From Acidobacteriota bacterium (GTDB lineage: Bacteria; Acidobacteriota; Terriglobia; Terriglobales; Acidobacteriaceae), in contig JAJZIJ010000028.1 of NCBI GenBank assembly GCA_021810625.1, positions 1 to 33,408 of the forward strand: a DNA stretch of 33,408 nt, given 5' to 3'. Of this stretch, positions 7,355 through 15,800 are shown in pieces. A program made the position numbers and the translations under genes. The notes below the pieces were generated by a model. The model saw only the letters and a program-made list of their open reading frames with translations. It made no database searches and was not told the origin of the DNA. Positions within the stretch are counted from its first letter, which is position 1. Every line of letters starts with the position of its first letter.

Positions 7355-7481
7355 TCAGGGAAGCTCTGCACAAGTCGGAACTTTGAAGGGGCGGGACTTT
7401 AGTCCCGCCGTAAGTATCCGAAATGAGAGCGGGCTTTAGCCCCTGAGGGACAGCCGTGGAACTTGATCAGAGCTTCCGTTA
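7355..7481 (+). repeat. REP-like/MITE-like repeat, copy D, abutting the purH stop codon
   Basis: This full-length copy is nearly identical to copy B. Left end tcagggaagctctgcacaag, core hairpins with TTTA loops, right end gatcagagcttccgtta. The last three bases (tta, 7479-7481) are also the TAA stop codon of purH read on the minus strand. Confidence 0.85.
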
Positions 7482-9062
7482 GTGGCGAAAGTGCCGCATC
7501 CCGGTCAAAACCATCGCGATGCCCAGTCGATCCGCTGCGGCAATCACCTCGGCATCGCGCACCGATCCACCGGGCTGGACGACCGCCGTCGCGCCAGCCT
7601 GCACCACGGTCTCTAATCCATCCGGGAAAGGAAAGAAGGCATCCGAAGCCGCCACGCAGTTGGTCAGCGGCAGCACCGCTTTCATCGCGCCAAATTTTGC
7701 GGCATCCACGCGGCTCATTTGTCCAGCGCCAATGCCCAGCGTCTGCCCTGCGCGCGCATAAACGATGGCATTGGATTTGACATGCTTGCAGACCCGCCAG
7801 GCAAAGTGCAGTGCGGAGAGTTCGGCTCCTGTGGGCGCGCGCTTCGTTACCGTCTTCAACTCCTGCGCCGTCACCTTGCCGCGATCCACATCCTGGAGCA
7901 GCAGGCCGCCGGAGATTTGCTTCACCATGCGCATAGTCTGCGAGGGCAACGCCTGCACCAGCCGCAGATTTTTCTTTGCAGCAAAGATCGCCTTGGCCTC
8001 TGCCGTATAGCTGGGCGCAACGATGGCCTCCACAAAGAGCTTGGCCATCTCCGTAGCAACCGGGCCATCCACTTCGCGATTGACACCGATGACCGCTCCA
8101 TAAGCGGAGAGAGGATCGGCGGCCAGAGCCTTCGGGTACGCCTCCAGCACGGTAATTCCCGTAGCGACGCCGCACGGGTTGGTGTGCTTGATGATCGCCA
8201 CGGCGGGCTGATCGAACTCATGCACCAACTCCCAGCAGGCATCCAGATCGACCAGATTGTTGTAACTCAGCTCCTTGCCTTGGAATTGCTGCAAGCCGGC
8301 AATGCCCGCGTCGCTGCCATCGGGGTAGAGCGCTGCGCGCTGGTGTGGATTTTCTCCATATCGCAACGACATCGTCTGCGGATAGGCCAGTCGCAGCGTG
8401 GCCGGAAGCGGCGCTTCCGCTGGCGCGGGCAGCGAGATGGCCGCGTCTTCTTCCATCAATTCTGGAATCGCATCCAGCGCGTTGGCGATGCCCATATCGT
8501 AGGCTGCCGTCAGCGCAAAGGCCTGCCTGGCCAGCCGCCAGCGCGTCGCGCGACTCAGCTTGCCCTGATTAGCCTGCAATTCTTCGGTCAGCGCGGCGTA
8601 GTCGGCTACGTTCGTCACCACGGCCACATCTTCAAAATTTTTTGCCGCCGAGCGCACCATTGATGGCCCGCCAATGTCGATGTTCTCAATCACCTCGCCA
8701 AAGCGAACACCCGGTTTGTCGAGCGTCGCGGCAAAGGCATACAGATTCACCACCACCATGTCGATGGGCAGGATGCCATGCGCGGCCACGGCCTGCTGGT
8801 GCTCCGGCTTCGAGCGGACATGCAGAATGCCGCCATGAACCTTGGGGTGTAGCGTCTTGACGCGACCATCGAGCATCTCTGGAAATCCAGTCAGCTCGGA
8901 AATATCTTTGACCTGCAAGCCCGCCGCGCGCAGCGCCTGCGCCGTGCCGCCGGTGGAGACCAGCTCGGCCCCCAGCGACTGCAATGTCTTGGCAAAGGCG
9001 ACCACGCCCGTTTTATCCGTGACGCTGAGCAGCACACGGCGTACCGATTTCAAACCAATCAC
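7479..9062 (-). CDS. purH: Bifunctional AICAR formyltransferase / IMP cyclohydrolase
   Basis: This catalyses the last two steps of de novo purine synthesis: formylation of AICAR and ring closure to IMP. The 527-residue protein is of normal family length. The N-terminal cyclohydrolase domain includes [10 protein letters not shown]-type residues at the start, [13 protein letters not shown] near 67-79 and [16 protein letters not shown] near 127-142. The C-terminal transformylase carries the catalytic KHTNPCG motif (K292). It ends in the canonical TGMRHFRH, so the C terminus is complete despite the adjacent mobile repeat. The GTG at 9062 is chosen because GAGGAG lies 7 nt upstream and the protein then starts [16 protein letters not shown]; a TTG at 9089 has no such support. 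Confidence 0.97.
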   Translation of the reverse strand: MIGLKSVRRVLLSVTDKTGVVAFAKTLQSLGAELVSTGGTAQALRAAGLQVKDISELTGFPEMLDGRVKTLHPKVHGGILHVRSKPEHQQAVAAHGILPIDMVVVNLYAFAATLDKPGVRFGEVIENIDIGGPSMVRSAAKNFEDVAVVTNVADYAALTEELQANQGKLSRATRWRLARQAFALTAAYDMGIANALDAIPELMEEDAAISLPAPAEAPLPATLRLAYPQTMSLRYGENPHQRAALYPDGSDAGIAGLQQFQGKELSYNNLVDLDACWELVHEFDQPAVAIIKHTNPCGVATGITVLEAYPKALAADPLSAYGAVIGVNREVDGPVATEMAKLFVEAIVAPSYTAEAKAIFAAKKNLRLVQALPSQTMRMVKQISGGLLLQDVDRGKVTAQELKTVTKRAPTGAELSALHFAWRVCKHVKSNAIVYARAGQTLGIGAGQMSRVDAAKFGAMKAVLPLTNCVAASDAFFPFPDGLETVVQAGATAVVQPGGSVRDAEVIAAADRLGIAMVLTGMRHFRH

Positions 9063-9361
9063 TAAGGGACTCCTCAAAGAAACACGCAAAGATCAGAAAC
9101 TTTGATTTTAATGCACGAAAACCTTGCAGGTACTCCGTACAAGCCTTCCTTTGGCTTGTGTGAGATAAGAATTCCCGCTCTTCGTCGATCCCCTCCCCAC
9201 CAACGCAGCGTCATTCTGAGCGACCAACGGGAGCGAAGAATCCAGAGAATGCGTGCGATGTCGATGCAGACGTGACCCTCTGGATTCTTCACTGCCCCGC
9301 TGCGTCGTTCGGAGCCTGCCCTGAGCTTGTCGAAGGGTCTCGCTTTTGCGACTTGGGATTC
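9063..9361. repeat. Intergenic region with dispersed inverted repeats
   Basis: No gene is seen here. It contains gaagaatccagag (9235-9247) and its exact inverse ctctggattcttc (9278-9290), with attctgagcg just upstream. It also contains the widely dispersed cctgccctgagcttgtcgaa sequence at about 9315-9334. Open frames through it read LRQAQG-type peptides, a known by-product of this repeat and not a real protein. Confidence 0.65.
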
Positions 9362-12112
9362 TCATTTGCGACGTTTTCGGGCGGCCTTCTTTTCTGTCGG
9401 AAACATGGAGGTCAGCTTTTCGTAGAGGCCAAACAAAAATGCCACGCGCTCGGCCTCGCTCTGGAAACTGGTCTTGCCGTAGGCCGCATCGACCACATGA
9501 TCCAACACCTGATGCGCCTTGACCAGCGGCGGCGGCATAGCCAGCGGATCGTAGAGATCGGCCAGCGAGGAATCCGGAAACTGCGCTCGCGCATCCAGCA
9601 CGCCCTGCGCTGCCTTTTCAATCGCAGCGCGTTGCTTCTCCGTAGGCTCCGGCCAGGGAAAGTTGTTGTAAACAATACCCGCAGAGTAGCGATAGTCGCT
9701 CTTGAGACGACCACAGACCGCCCGCACCCACGCCATGTGCATCGTGGATGTCAGAACTCCAAAGTGATATAGGGTCGCATCGGGAAGAACATAAACAAGG
9801 TTGCTGGCGATGACATCCTTCTTCATAAAACCCATCGGGATGTAATTGCGTCGCTCAGACGATACGCTTGGAATTAAAAGATAGCCTTCCTCCGGCTGAC
9901 GGATTTCCCCAAAAAGTGCCGGGGTATTCGCAAGTTCTCTTGTCGTTTCCCTGCTACTCTCTGCCCGGTACTTGCGTACAGCATTTACACGTTGCATCAA
10001 ACTTGCATGTTGTCTTAGATCGGAGGGATTTACCCCCGCCAGCCATAGACAGTAACGCGTGACGCCATTGATGAATTCCACGGATCCCACAAATGGCCGG
10101 ATGAATTGCCGAACTTCTGCGGATTCATGTAGCAAGGCGCGTCGCTCTTCAGCAGATAGGAGAAGATGTCCATCATCATTAGGCATACTGCCAAATGAAA
10201 TTTCCGGCACCGCGCAAAGGGGCGTCCGTCGATTTTCCAAGACAATATCCGAAGCATCCACGAGGTACGGATTGATACGAGATGCAGGAATGGCGTGCGG
10301 CTCGCCCTTCGGCGTTTCATAATCGAAGAGCCATTTCACTGGTTCTTCTTGAAGACCAAAGCCGAGAATTACGCAGTGAACTGCCGCTTTGCCTTTGGCT
10401 TCACTGGACCATTGAAACGTGCGGTGCGCAAAGTTGATCCTGACACTTCGGCGAAATAATCCAGGCCATAAAACGCCTACCTGTTCACCCTGCGTGATGG
10501 AATTTGTAGAAACGAAAGCAGCGCGAAGCGTCGGATTGCCCGCCATATAGTCTGCCGCCTTGCGATACCAACAGGAGACATAGTCGAGAATGCCTGCGCC
10601 TTTTACATCGTGAAAAATGGAAAGAACATCTGCCTTTTGGGTTGCGCTCTGTTCCTTTTTCCCCACAAACGGTGGATTACCGACAATGTAGCTCAACTGC
10701 GCTGGCGCAACCACGGTACGCCAGTCCAAGGTCAGCGCATTGCCATGAACGATGCTCGGCGCTTTTTTCAGCGGCAGGCGCGCGAAGTACTGGCCGAACT
10801 CTTCTGACACCTTCAGGTTCATCTGGTGGTCGGTCATCCACAGCGCGACCTGCGCAATCTGCGCGGGAAACTCCTCCACCTCAATGCCATAAAATTGATC
10901 GACATCAACGAAGACGATGCTGCGCACATCCAGCTTCTGCTGTCCCGTTTGATTGGCCTTGAAAAGCTCGCGCAGAATCTCCAGCTCCAGCAGGCGCAGC
11001 TCGCGGTACGCGATGACCAGAAAATTTCCGCAGCCGCAGGCCGGGTCAAGGATACGAAGGCTGCGGAAATTTTCGTGAAACGCTCCCAGGCGTTTGGAGT
11101 CATGGCGGACGCGCTCGAACTCCGCCCGCAGCGCATCCAGAAAGAGCGGCTGCAATGCCTTCAGAATGTTGGTTTCGCTGGTGTAGTGCGCGCCCAGATT
11201 GCGCCGCGCCTTCTCATCCATGATGGACTGAAACAGCGCGCCAAAGATGGCCGGGGAGATGCGGCTCCAATCCAGGCTGCTGCACTCCAGCAGCATCTCG
11301 CGCATCTTGCGGTCAAAGGATGCCAGCGGCAGGGCTTCTTCAAACAACTTGCCATTGATGTAGCGAAAGGCCGCAAGTTGTTCATCCAGATTGGTGGGCC
11401 GATTCTCCGGTTCCGTATTCAAGACCTGAAACAACTGGGCCAACATGGGGCCAAAGTCGGAGCCATCCTCGGCAATGCGCTGCTCGATCCATTCTCGAAA
11501 CTGTTGCGGCTCAAAGATCGCGTTGTCTTCCGCGAACAGGCAAAAGAGCAGCCGCACCAGCAGCAATTCCAGCGCGTGGCCCCGGTATCCAACGGCTTTC
11601 AACAGGTCATGCAGCTTGCCGAGCTTTTCAGCAGCTTCGATGTTGACCGGGTCTTGCTGGCCAAAGGAGCGCGTCTGATAGCCAGCCATAAAGCCGAAAC
11701 GCCGGATGTTTTTGTGAAATTCCTTGAGTGGAAACTCGTGCGTTTCTTTTGTGTCCAGATCGTACAGGCGGAATCGAGCGAAGTCCGAGACCAGCACGTA
11801 GCGCGGCAGGTCGCGTTCCTTCAGACCGTAAAAATAGTCGGTGGCTTGATGAAAGGCGCGGTCTAAATCCCTGCCGCGCGACTTATGCTCGACCAGCAGC
11901 ATTCCCTTCCACAGCAAGTCAATGAATCCGCCTTTGCCATCGGATTTTTTGACCGGTGTCTCGAAGGATGCCACCCGTCGGCGAGTGATGCCAAAGACAA
12001 GAAAAAAAGCATCCCAAAAGCTTTTTGCATCGGCATCCTCAGAGGACGCATCCTTCCACTCCTGTGCAAAGGCTATGGAGCGGTCGCGAATCTCATTCCA
12101 GGATAGAGGCAT
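9362..12112 (-). CDS. MmeI-like type IIL restriction-modification enzyme (fused nuclease, methyltransferase and specificity)
   Basis: One chain appears to combine DNA cleavage, adenine methylation and target recognition, as in MmeI. The 916-residue length is close to MmeI. The N-terminal part has a PD-(D/E)xK-type site, D65 with E75-H-K77 (GGFIDLLWKGMLLVEHKSRG). An alpha-helical spacer follows. The gamma-type N6-adenine methyltransferase has DPACGCGNF (356-364) for SAM binding and NPPF (479-482) for catalysis. A C-terminal target-recognition region precedes a basic tail (KKAARKRRK). The ATG at 12112 places the N terminus at MPLSWNEIRDRS; the GTG at 12187 would add 25 unsupported residues. No separate methylase or specificity gene is nearby, as expected for this class. 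A run of seven T occurs in codons 35-37. Confidence 0.88.
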   Translation of the reverse strand: MPLSWNEIRDRSIAFAQEWKDASSEDADAKSFWDAFFLVFGITRRRVASFETPVKKSDGKGGFIDLLWKGMLLVEHKSRGRDLDRAFHQATDYFYGLKERDLPRYVLVSDFARFRLYDLDTKETHEFPLKEFHKNIRRFGFMAGYQTRSFGQQDPVNIEAAEKLGKLHDLLKAVGYRGHALELLLVRLLFCLFAEDNAIFEPQQFREWIEQRIAEDGSDFGPMLAQLFQVLNTEPENRPTNLDEQLAAFRYINGKLFEEALPLASFDRKMREMLLECSSLDWSRISPAIFGALFQSIMDEKARRNLGAHYTSETNILKALQPLFLDALRAEFERVRHDSKRLGAFHENFRSLRILDPACGCGNFLVIAYRELRLLELEILRELFKANQTGQQKLDVRSIVFVDVDQFYGIEVEEFPAQIAQVALWMTDHQMNLKVSEEFGQYFARLPLKKAPSIVHGNALTLDWRTVVAPAQLSYIVGNPPFVGKKEQSATQKADVLSIFHDVKGAGILDYVSCWYRKAADYMAGNPTLRAAFVSTNSITQGEQVGVLWPGLFRRSVRINFAHRTFQWSSEAKGKAAVHCVILGFGLQEEPVKWLFDYETPKGEPHAIPASRINPYLVDASDIVLENRRTPLCAVPEISFGSMPNDDGHLLLSAEERRALLHESAEVRQFIRPFVGSVEFINGVTRYCLWLAGVNPSDLRQHASLMQRVNAVRKYRAESSRETTRELANTPALFGEIRQPEEGYLLIPSVSSERRNYIPMGFMKKDVIASNLVYVLPDATLYHFGVLTSTMHMAWVRAVCGRLKSDYRYSAGIVYNNFPWPEPTEKQRAAIEKAAQGVLDARAQFPDSSLADLYDPLAMPPPLVKAHQVLDHVVDAAYGKTSFQSEAERVAFLFGLYEKLTSMFPTEKKAARKRRK

Positions 12113-12257
12113 AGGAATTCTCGTTTGGCGTGAACCCTTCCACCATACCGCGATGGGACGCCAATGCGCCATCCCTCCGCAGGACACTCCGGCGAGTAGG
12201 AGGAATACTCATAATAGAAAGTTTGTCATTCCGCGCATTGCTGCGTAGCCTAGGAGT

Positions 12258-13106
12258 ATGACGACGGCATGGCAGGGGGAAGATCAAGAGCAGGCGCGGC
12301 CCGCCCATGCGGAACCACGGATCGCATACCCAGAGATTTTGCCGCCTGAGGATATGCCGCCTGAGGAGCCAACCTCTTCGCGCTCGCGCATTCTAATGGG
12401 TTGGAGCTACGCCCCGGCCACCTACATCCTGATCGGCATCAACGTGGCCGTATACCTCGGCATGGTGCTTGGAGGTGTCTCTCCCTGGGCGCCCACGGCG
12501 GCGCAAATCCTGCGCTGGGGAGCCAATCGCGGCGCGAACGAAATTTTGCACGGTCAGTGGTGGCGGCTGCTGTCGGCAACCTTCGTCCATGTGGGCATTC
12601 TCCACATTGCCACCAACATGTGGTGCCTGTGGAACCTGGGATTGCTGGGCGAACCGCTGCTGGGAGCCTTTGGCATGTTGGGTGTCTACGCGCTGACCGG
12701 CATGGCGGGCAACCTGCTCAGTTCTGCGGTCAATCCGGGCATCGTGGGCGCGGGCGCGTCGGGCGCGGTCTTCGGCATCGCGGGCATCCTCATCCTGCTG
12801 CTGAATGGGCCGCACCTGCCTTTTCCACGCGAGGAACTGCGCCGCCTGCGTCGCAGCGTCATTTATTTTGCCGCCATCAATCTGGCGATTGGAGCCTCCA
12901 CGCTGCTCTACTCTGGCGGCATTAAGATCGACAACATGGCCCACCTGGGCGGATTTATCTCTGGCCTGGCGCTGGGCGTGCCGCTGGCTCCGGTGCTGGG
13001 AACCGGAAAGGACCGCTATCTGCATCGTCAGCGTGTGGCCTTCGCGGTGTTGGCGGGAGTGTTGCTGCTCTTTGCCTACGGCATGATTCGATTCTGGAAG
13101 TCGTAA
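12258..13106 (+). CDS. Rhomboid family intramembrane serine protease
   Basis: This polytopic membrane protease cleaves transmembrane helices of client proteins. The 282-residue protein has a proline- and glutamate-rich cytoplasmic N-terminal stretch of about 45 residues, followed by six or more hydrophobic segments. Rhomboid hallmarks are present: the WWRLLSATFVHVGILHIATN loop and helix (101-120, with H116 and N120), the catalytic serine in GAGASGAVFG (S168), and the catalytic histidine in NMAHLGGFISG (H229). The start lies just after AGGAGT, slightly closer than ideal. It is divergent from the MmeI-like gene and convergent with bglX, so it is probably monocistronic. Substrates are unknown. 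Confidence 0.93.
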   Translation: MTTAWQGEDQEQARPAHAEPRIAYPEILPPEDMPPEEPTSSRSRILMGWSYAPATYILIGINVAVYLGMVLGGVSPWAPTAAQILRWGANRGANEILHGQWWRLLSATFVHVGILHIATNMWCLWNLGLLGEPLLGAFGMLGVYALTGMAGNLLSSAVNPGIVGAGASGAVFGIAGILILLLNGPHLPFPREELRRLRRSVIYFAAINLAIGASTLLYSGGIKIDNMAHLGGFISGLALGVPLAPVLGTGKDRYLHRQRVAFAVLAGVLLLFAYGMIRFWKS

Positions 13107-13199
13107 CGAAAATCTCTGGCTGAGTTCTTATTGCAGGATCATCTTCCCTCAGAGGCTGAAGCCGCGCCCCTCCAACCCAAAAACCATCTCCAAACTTTT

Positions 13200-15593
13200 T
13201 TATTTCACAATGTTGAATTGCGCCGACTGCGTGGCCTGGGAGCTGCCTCCAATATAGACGGTGTATTCAGTGCCCGGTTCAACCACGCGCTGGCTCTGCG
13301 CGTTGATAAAGGACATCTCAGGAAATCCCAACGAAAAGGTGACATGCTTCGTCTCGCCGGGGGCAAGCGTGACGCGCTGGAAGCCTTCAAGCTGACGCAC
13401 CGGCTCCTCCATGCTGGCTCCGCGAATGCGCAGATAGAGTTGCACAACCTCCGTGCCCGCGACAGCGCCCGCGTTGCGGACATCCGTGCTGGCTTCCAGC
13501 GCGGGAGCGTTGCCCTGAAGCTGCGCAACAGAAACCTGCTGCGCGCTCAGCGTGACGGGCGCGTAGTTGAATTCCGTGTAGCTCAGGCCGTGTCCAAAGG
13601 GAAAGAGCGGCGCATTGGGAACGTCAATGTAGCGCGAGAGATATTTTTCAGCGGCATTTCGCGGCGGATGCGAGAGATTGGCATCGCCTGCCGGACGTCC
13701 GGTGGGAAGCTGGCTGAGATAGAGCGGCTCCTGCCCCATGGCATAAGGAAAGCTGACGGGCAGCTTGCCGCTGGGGTTCACATCGCCGAAGAGAATGTTA
13801 GTCAGCGCAGGGCCAGCCTCGATGCCGGGAAACCACGCTTCCACAATGGCCGAAACGTGCTGCGCGGCCCAATCGAGTACCAGCGGGCGTCCGCTAAAGA
13901 CGATCAACACGACAGGCTTGCCGGTGGCGACGACGGCTTCCAGCAGCTTCTCCTGATTTCCGGGCAGGCCCAGATGCGCGCGCGACGCGGCCTCGCCGGT
14001 CATGGTCGGGCCATCCTCGCCAAGCGTGAGCAGCACCAGATCCGATTGCTTTGCGGCATCAATGGCAGCGGCAAATCCGGTCTCCGATTGCGTGAGAATC
14101 TCCGTGCCCTGCGCATAAAGCACCTTGCCGCCCGTGGCCTTCATGCGCGCCTCCAACGCAGTGCGCAGCGTGACCACATCGGCAGGATTGCCCTTGCCGC
14201 TCCAGGAGCCAAGCATCTCGCCTTGCGCGTCACCAAAGGGGCCGAGCAGCGCGATGGTATGTACCTGCGGACGGATGGGCAACAGCTTTGGTTGACCTAG
14301 GTGCGCCTGATTTTGCAGCAGTACCAGCGATTCCTCCGCAGCTTGGCGAGCCAGCGCACGCTTCTCCGGCGTGGCAACGTAGGCCGGAGCCTTGTCATCG
14401 GCGTAGGGATGCTCGAAGAGTCCGAGCGCAAATTTGACGCGCAGAATGCGGCGCACCGCCTCGTCAATGGTCGCCTCTGGCACCTGCCCATCGCGCACCA
14501 GCGCAGCCAGCCGCATGTGGTAGACATTGCCTTCCATGTCCATGTCCAGACCTGCGGAAATAGCCTTCTGGCCTGCCGTGGCGCTATCGAGCGCGATGCC
14601 GTGGTCGATCAACTCATAGACCGCGTGGTAATCGCTGACAACGAAGCCCTGAAAACCCCATTCGTTGCGTAGAATCTGCGTCAGCGTGTATGGGTCTGCG
14701 GTCGCGGGAACTCCGTTCAGGGAGTTGAAGGAACTCATCACAGTGACAGCGCCTGCGTCAATGGCGGCCTGATAGGGCGGCAGATAGACCTGGCGCAGCA
14801 TCACGTCGGACATGTCAACAGCGTTGTATTCGCGTCCAGCAGTCACCGCGCCGTAGGCGGCAAAATGCTTGACGCAGGCGGCAATGGATGTAGGGTCGCT
14901 GAGTCGGTCGCCCTGATAGCCATGCACATAGGCGCGGGCCATTGCGGAGCCAAGATATGGGTCTTCGCCTGCGCCCTCGACAACACGGCCCCAGCGGGCA
15001 TCGCGCGCGATATCCACCATCGGCGAAAATGTCCAGCGAACGCCATCCGCGCTGGCCTCCGTGGCGGCCATGCGCGCGGTCTCCTTCACCATCGCCGGAT
15101 CAAAGCTGGCGGCCAGTCCCAGTGGCACCGGAAAGACCGTGCGATCCCCGTGAATGACATCCAGGCCATAGATCAACGGAATGTGCAGGCGGCTCTGTTC
15201 GACGGCGATCTTCTGATACATGTTGGCGGTCTTGGCATCGCCGACATTCAGCAGGCTGCCCACCTCCCCGGCGGCGATCATGGTTGCGTAATTCTGCCGA
15301 TCCGTGGCTGGCCCGGTCGGCACTCCGGCAGAGTATTGCACCAGTTGGCCAATCTTCTCCTCCAGCGTCATCTTGGCCAACAGAGCGTTGACACGCGCAT
15401 TCAGGTGTTTATCCGCGAGCTGGGGGTTGGTTACAGGCATGGGATGCGTTTCTCCGTCGGGATGGTTCGCGGAATGGTTGGAATGCGCCGCTGCTGCCGC
15501 AACGCGGGAAAGGCCAGCGCGTGGAGCGACGGCGTAGAAAAGCGCCAAAGAAACGGAGGCAAAACAGACGACGCGAAGAGTACGAAAATACAT
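13200..15593 (-). CDS. bglX: Periplasmic beta-glucosidase, glycoside hydrolase family 3
   Basis: This exported beta-glucosidase hydrolyses beta-linked glucosides or short oligosaccharides. The 797-residue protein opens with a signal peptide (MYFRTLRVVCFASVSLALFY, followed by AVAPRAG). The GH3 N-terminal barrel includes IYGLDVIHGD (141-150), the substrate-binding pair K242-H243 (VKHFAAYGA) and the nucleophile D321 in VVSDYHAV. A GH3 C-terminal alpha/beta domain (GEDGPTMTGEAASRAHLGLPGNQ) and a fibronectin-III-like tail (GAVAGTEVVQLYLR) complete the BglX layout. The neighbouring Kelch lipoprotein gene is divergent, so the 207 bp between them hold both promoters. Other secreted sugar enzymes lie about 10 kb away. 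The exact substrate cannot be read from sequence. Confidence 0.95.
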   Translation of the reverse strand: MYFRTLRVVCFASVSLALFYAVAPRAGLSRVAAAAAHSNHSANHPDGETHPMPVTNPQLADKHLNARVNALLAKMTLEEKIGQLVQYSAGVPTGPATDRQNYATMIAAGEVGSLLNVGDAKTANMYQKIAVEQSRLHIPLIYGLDVIHGDRTVFPVPLGLAASFDPAMVKETARMAATEASADGVRWTFSPMVDIARDARWGRVVEGAGEDPYLGSAMARAYVHGYQGDRLSDPTSIAACVKHFAAYGAVTAGREYNAVDMSDVMLRQVYLPPYQAAIDAGAVTVMSSFNSLNGVPATADPYTLTQILRNEWGFQGFVVSDYHAVYELIDHGIALDSATAGQKAISAGLDMDMEGNVYHMRLAALVRDGQVPEATIDEAVRRILRVKFALGLFEHPYADDKAPAYVATPEKRALARQAAEESLVLLQNQAHLGQPKLLPIRPQVHTIALLGPFGDAQGEMLGSWSGKGNPADVVTLRTALEARMKATGGKVLYAQGTEILTQSETGFAAAIDAAKQSDLVLLTLGEDGPTMTGEAASRAHLGLPGNQEKLLEAVVATGKPVVLIVFSGRPLVLDWAAQHVSAIVEAWFPGIEAGPALTNILFGDVNPSGKLPVSFPYAMGQEPLYLSQLPTGRPAGDANLSHPPRNAAEKYLSRYIDVPNAPLFPFGHGLSYTEFNYAPVTLSAQQVSVAQLQGNAPALEASTDVRNAGAVAGTEVVQLYLRIRGASMEEPVRQLEGFQRVTLAPGETKHVTFSLGFPEMSFINAQSQRVVEPGTEYTVYIGGSSQATQSAQFNIVK

Positions 15594-15667
15594 GGCCCCA
15601 CCATGCTAACAAGAGTGCCGATCCATGCGCGAATCATGCGCGAATCCTACGCGAACGGGATAATGGA

Positions 15668-15701
15668 TCAATTTGAGTTTAGTGGAAGTCTTTCAAATTG
15701 A
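15668..15701. promoter_or_regulatory. Inverted repeat between bglX and the Kelch lipoprotein gene
   Basis: tcaatttga (15668-15676) and tcaaattga (15693-15701) are exact inverses 16 nt apart. A second overlapping pair, tagtgg (15680-15685) and ccacta (15703-15708), could form an alternative hairpin. The site lies in the divergent promoter region, so it could be an operator for either gene. Confidence 0.45.
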
Positions 15702-15730
15702 CCCACTATCGGCATTTTTCAAAATTATTA

Positions 15731-15761
15731 TTGACGTAAGTTCGGGGGGGGGGGGTACAAT
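15731..15761 (+). promoter_or_regulatory. Promoter with a 12-G tract in the spacer (candidate phase-variable)
   Basis: A -35-like TTGACG (15731-15736) and a -10-like TACAAT (15756-15761) are separated by 19 nt, of which the last 12 are an uninterrupted G run (15744-15755). Slippage of the run would change the spacer: 10 G would give the optimal 17 nt. The downstream GTG at 15801 has AAAGGTG as ribosome site, giving a leader of about 33 nt. Confidence 0.65.
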
Positions 15762-15800
15762 AAATCCGTCTTTACTTCCAAGTATCTGAAAGGTGCCTAA

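Noticed and set aside
7719-8663. 314-residue ORF antisense to purH
   Set aside because: PurH on the other strand is complete and conserved; the antisense frame is a composition shadow.
9108-9365. Small minus-strand ORF containing SETLRQAQGRLRT
   Set aside because: This peptide is a known artefact of the dispersed ctgagcttgtcgaa repeat, not a gene.
10826-11866. 346-residue ORF antisense to the MmeI-like gene
   Set aside because: It lies wholly within the conserved methylase gene and shows no protein family features.
13131-14300. 389-residue ORF antisense to bglX
   Set aside because: It lies opposite the C-terminal domains of a well-conserved GH3 enzyme and is rich in Arg/His/Ala, as expected for a shadow frame.
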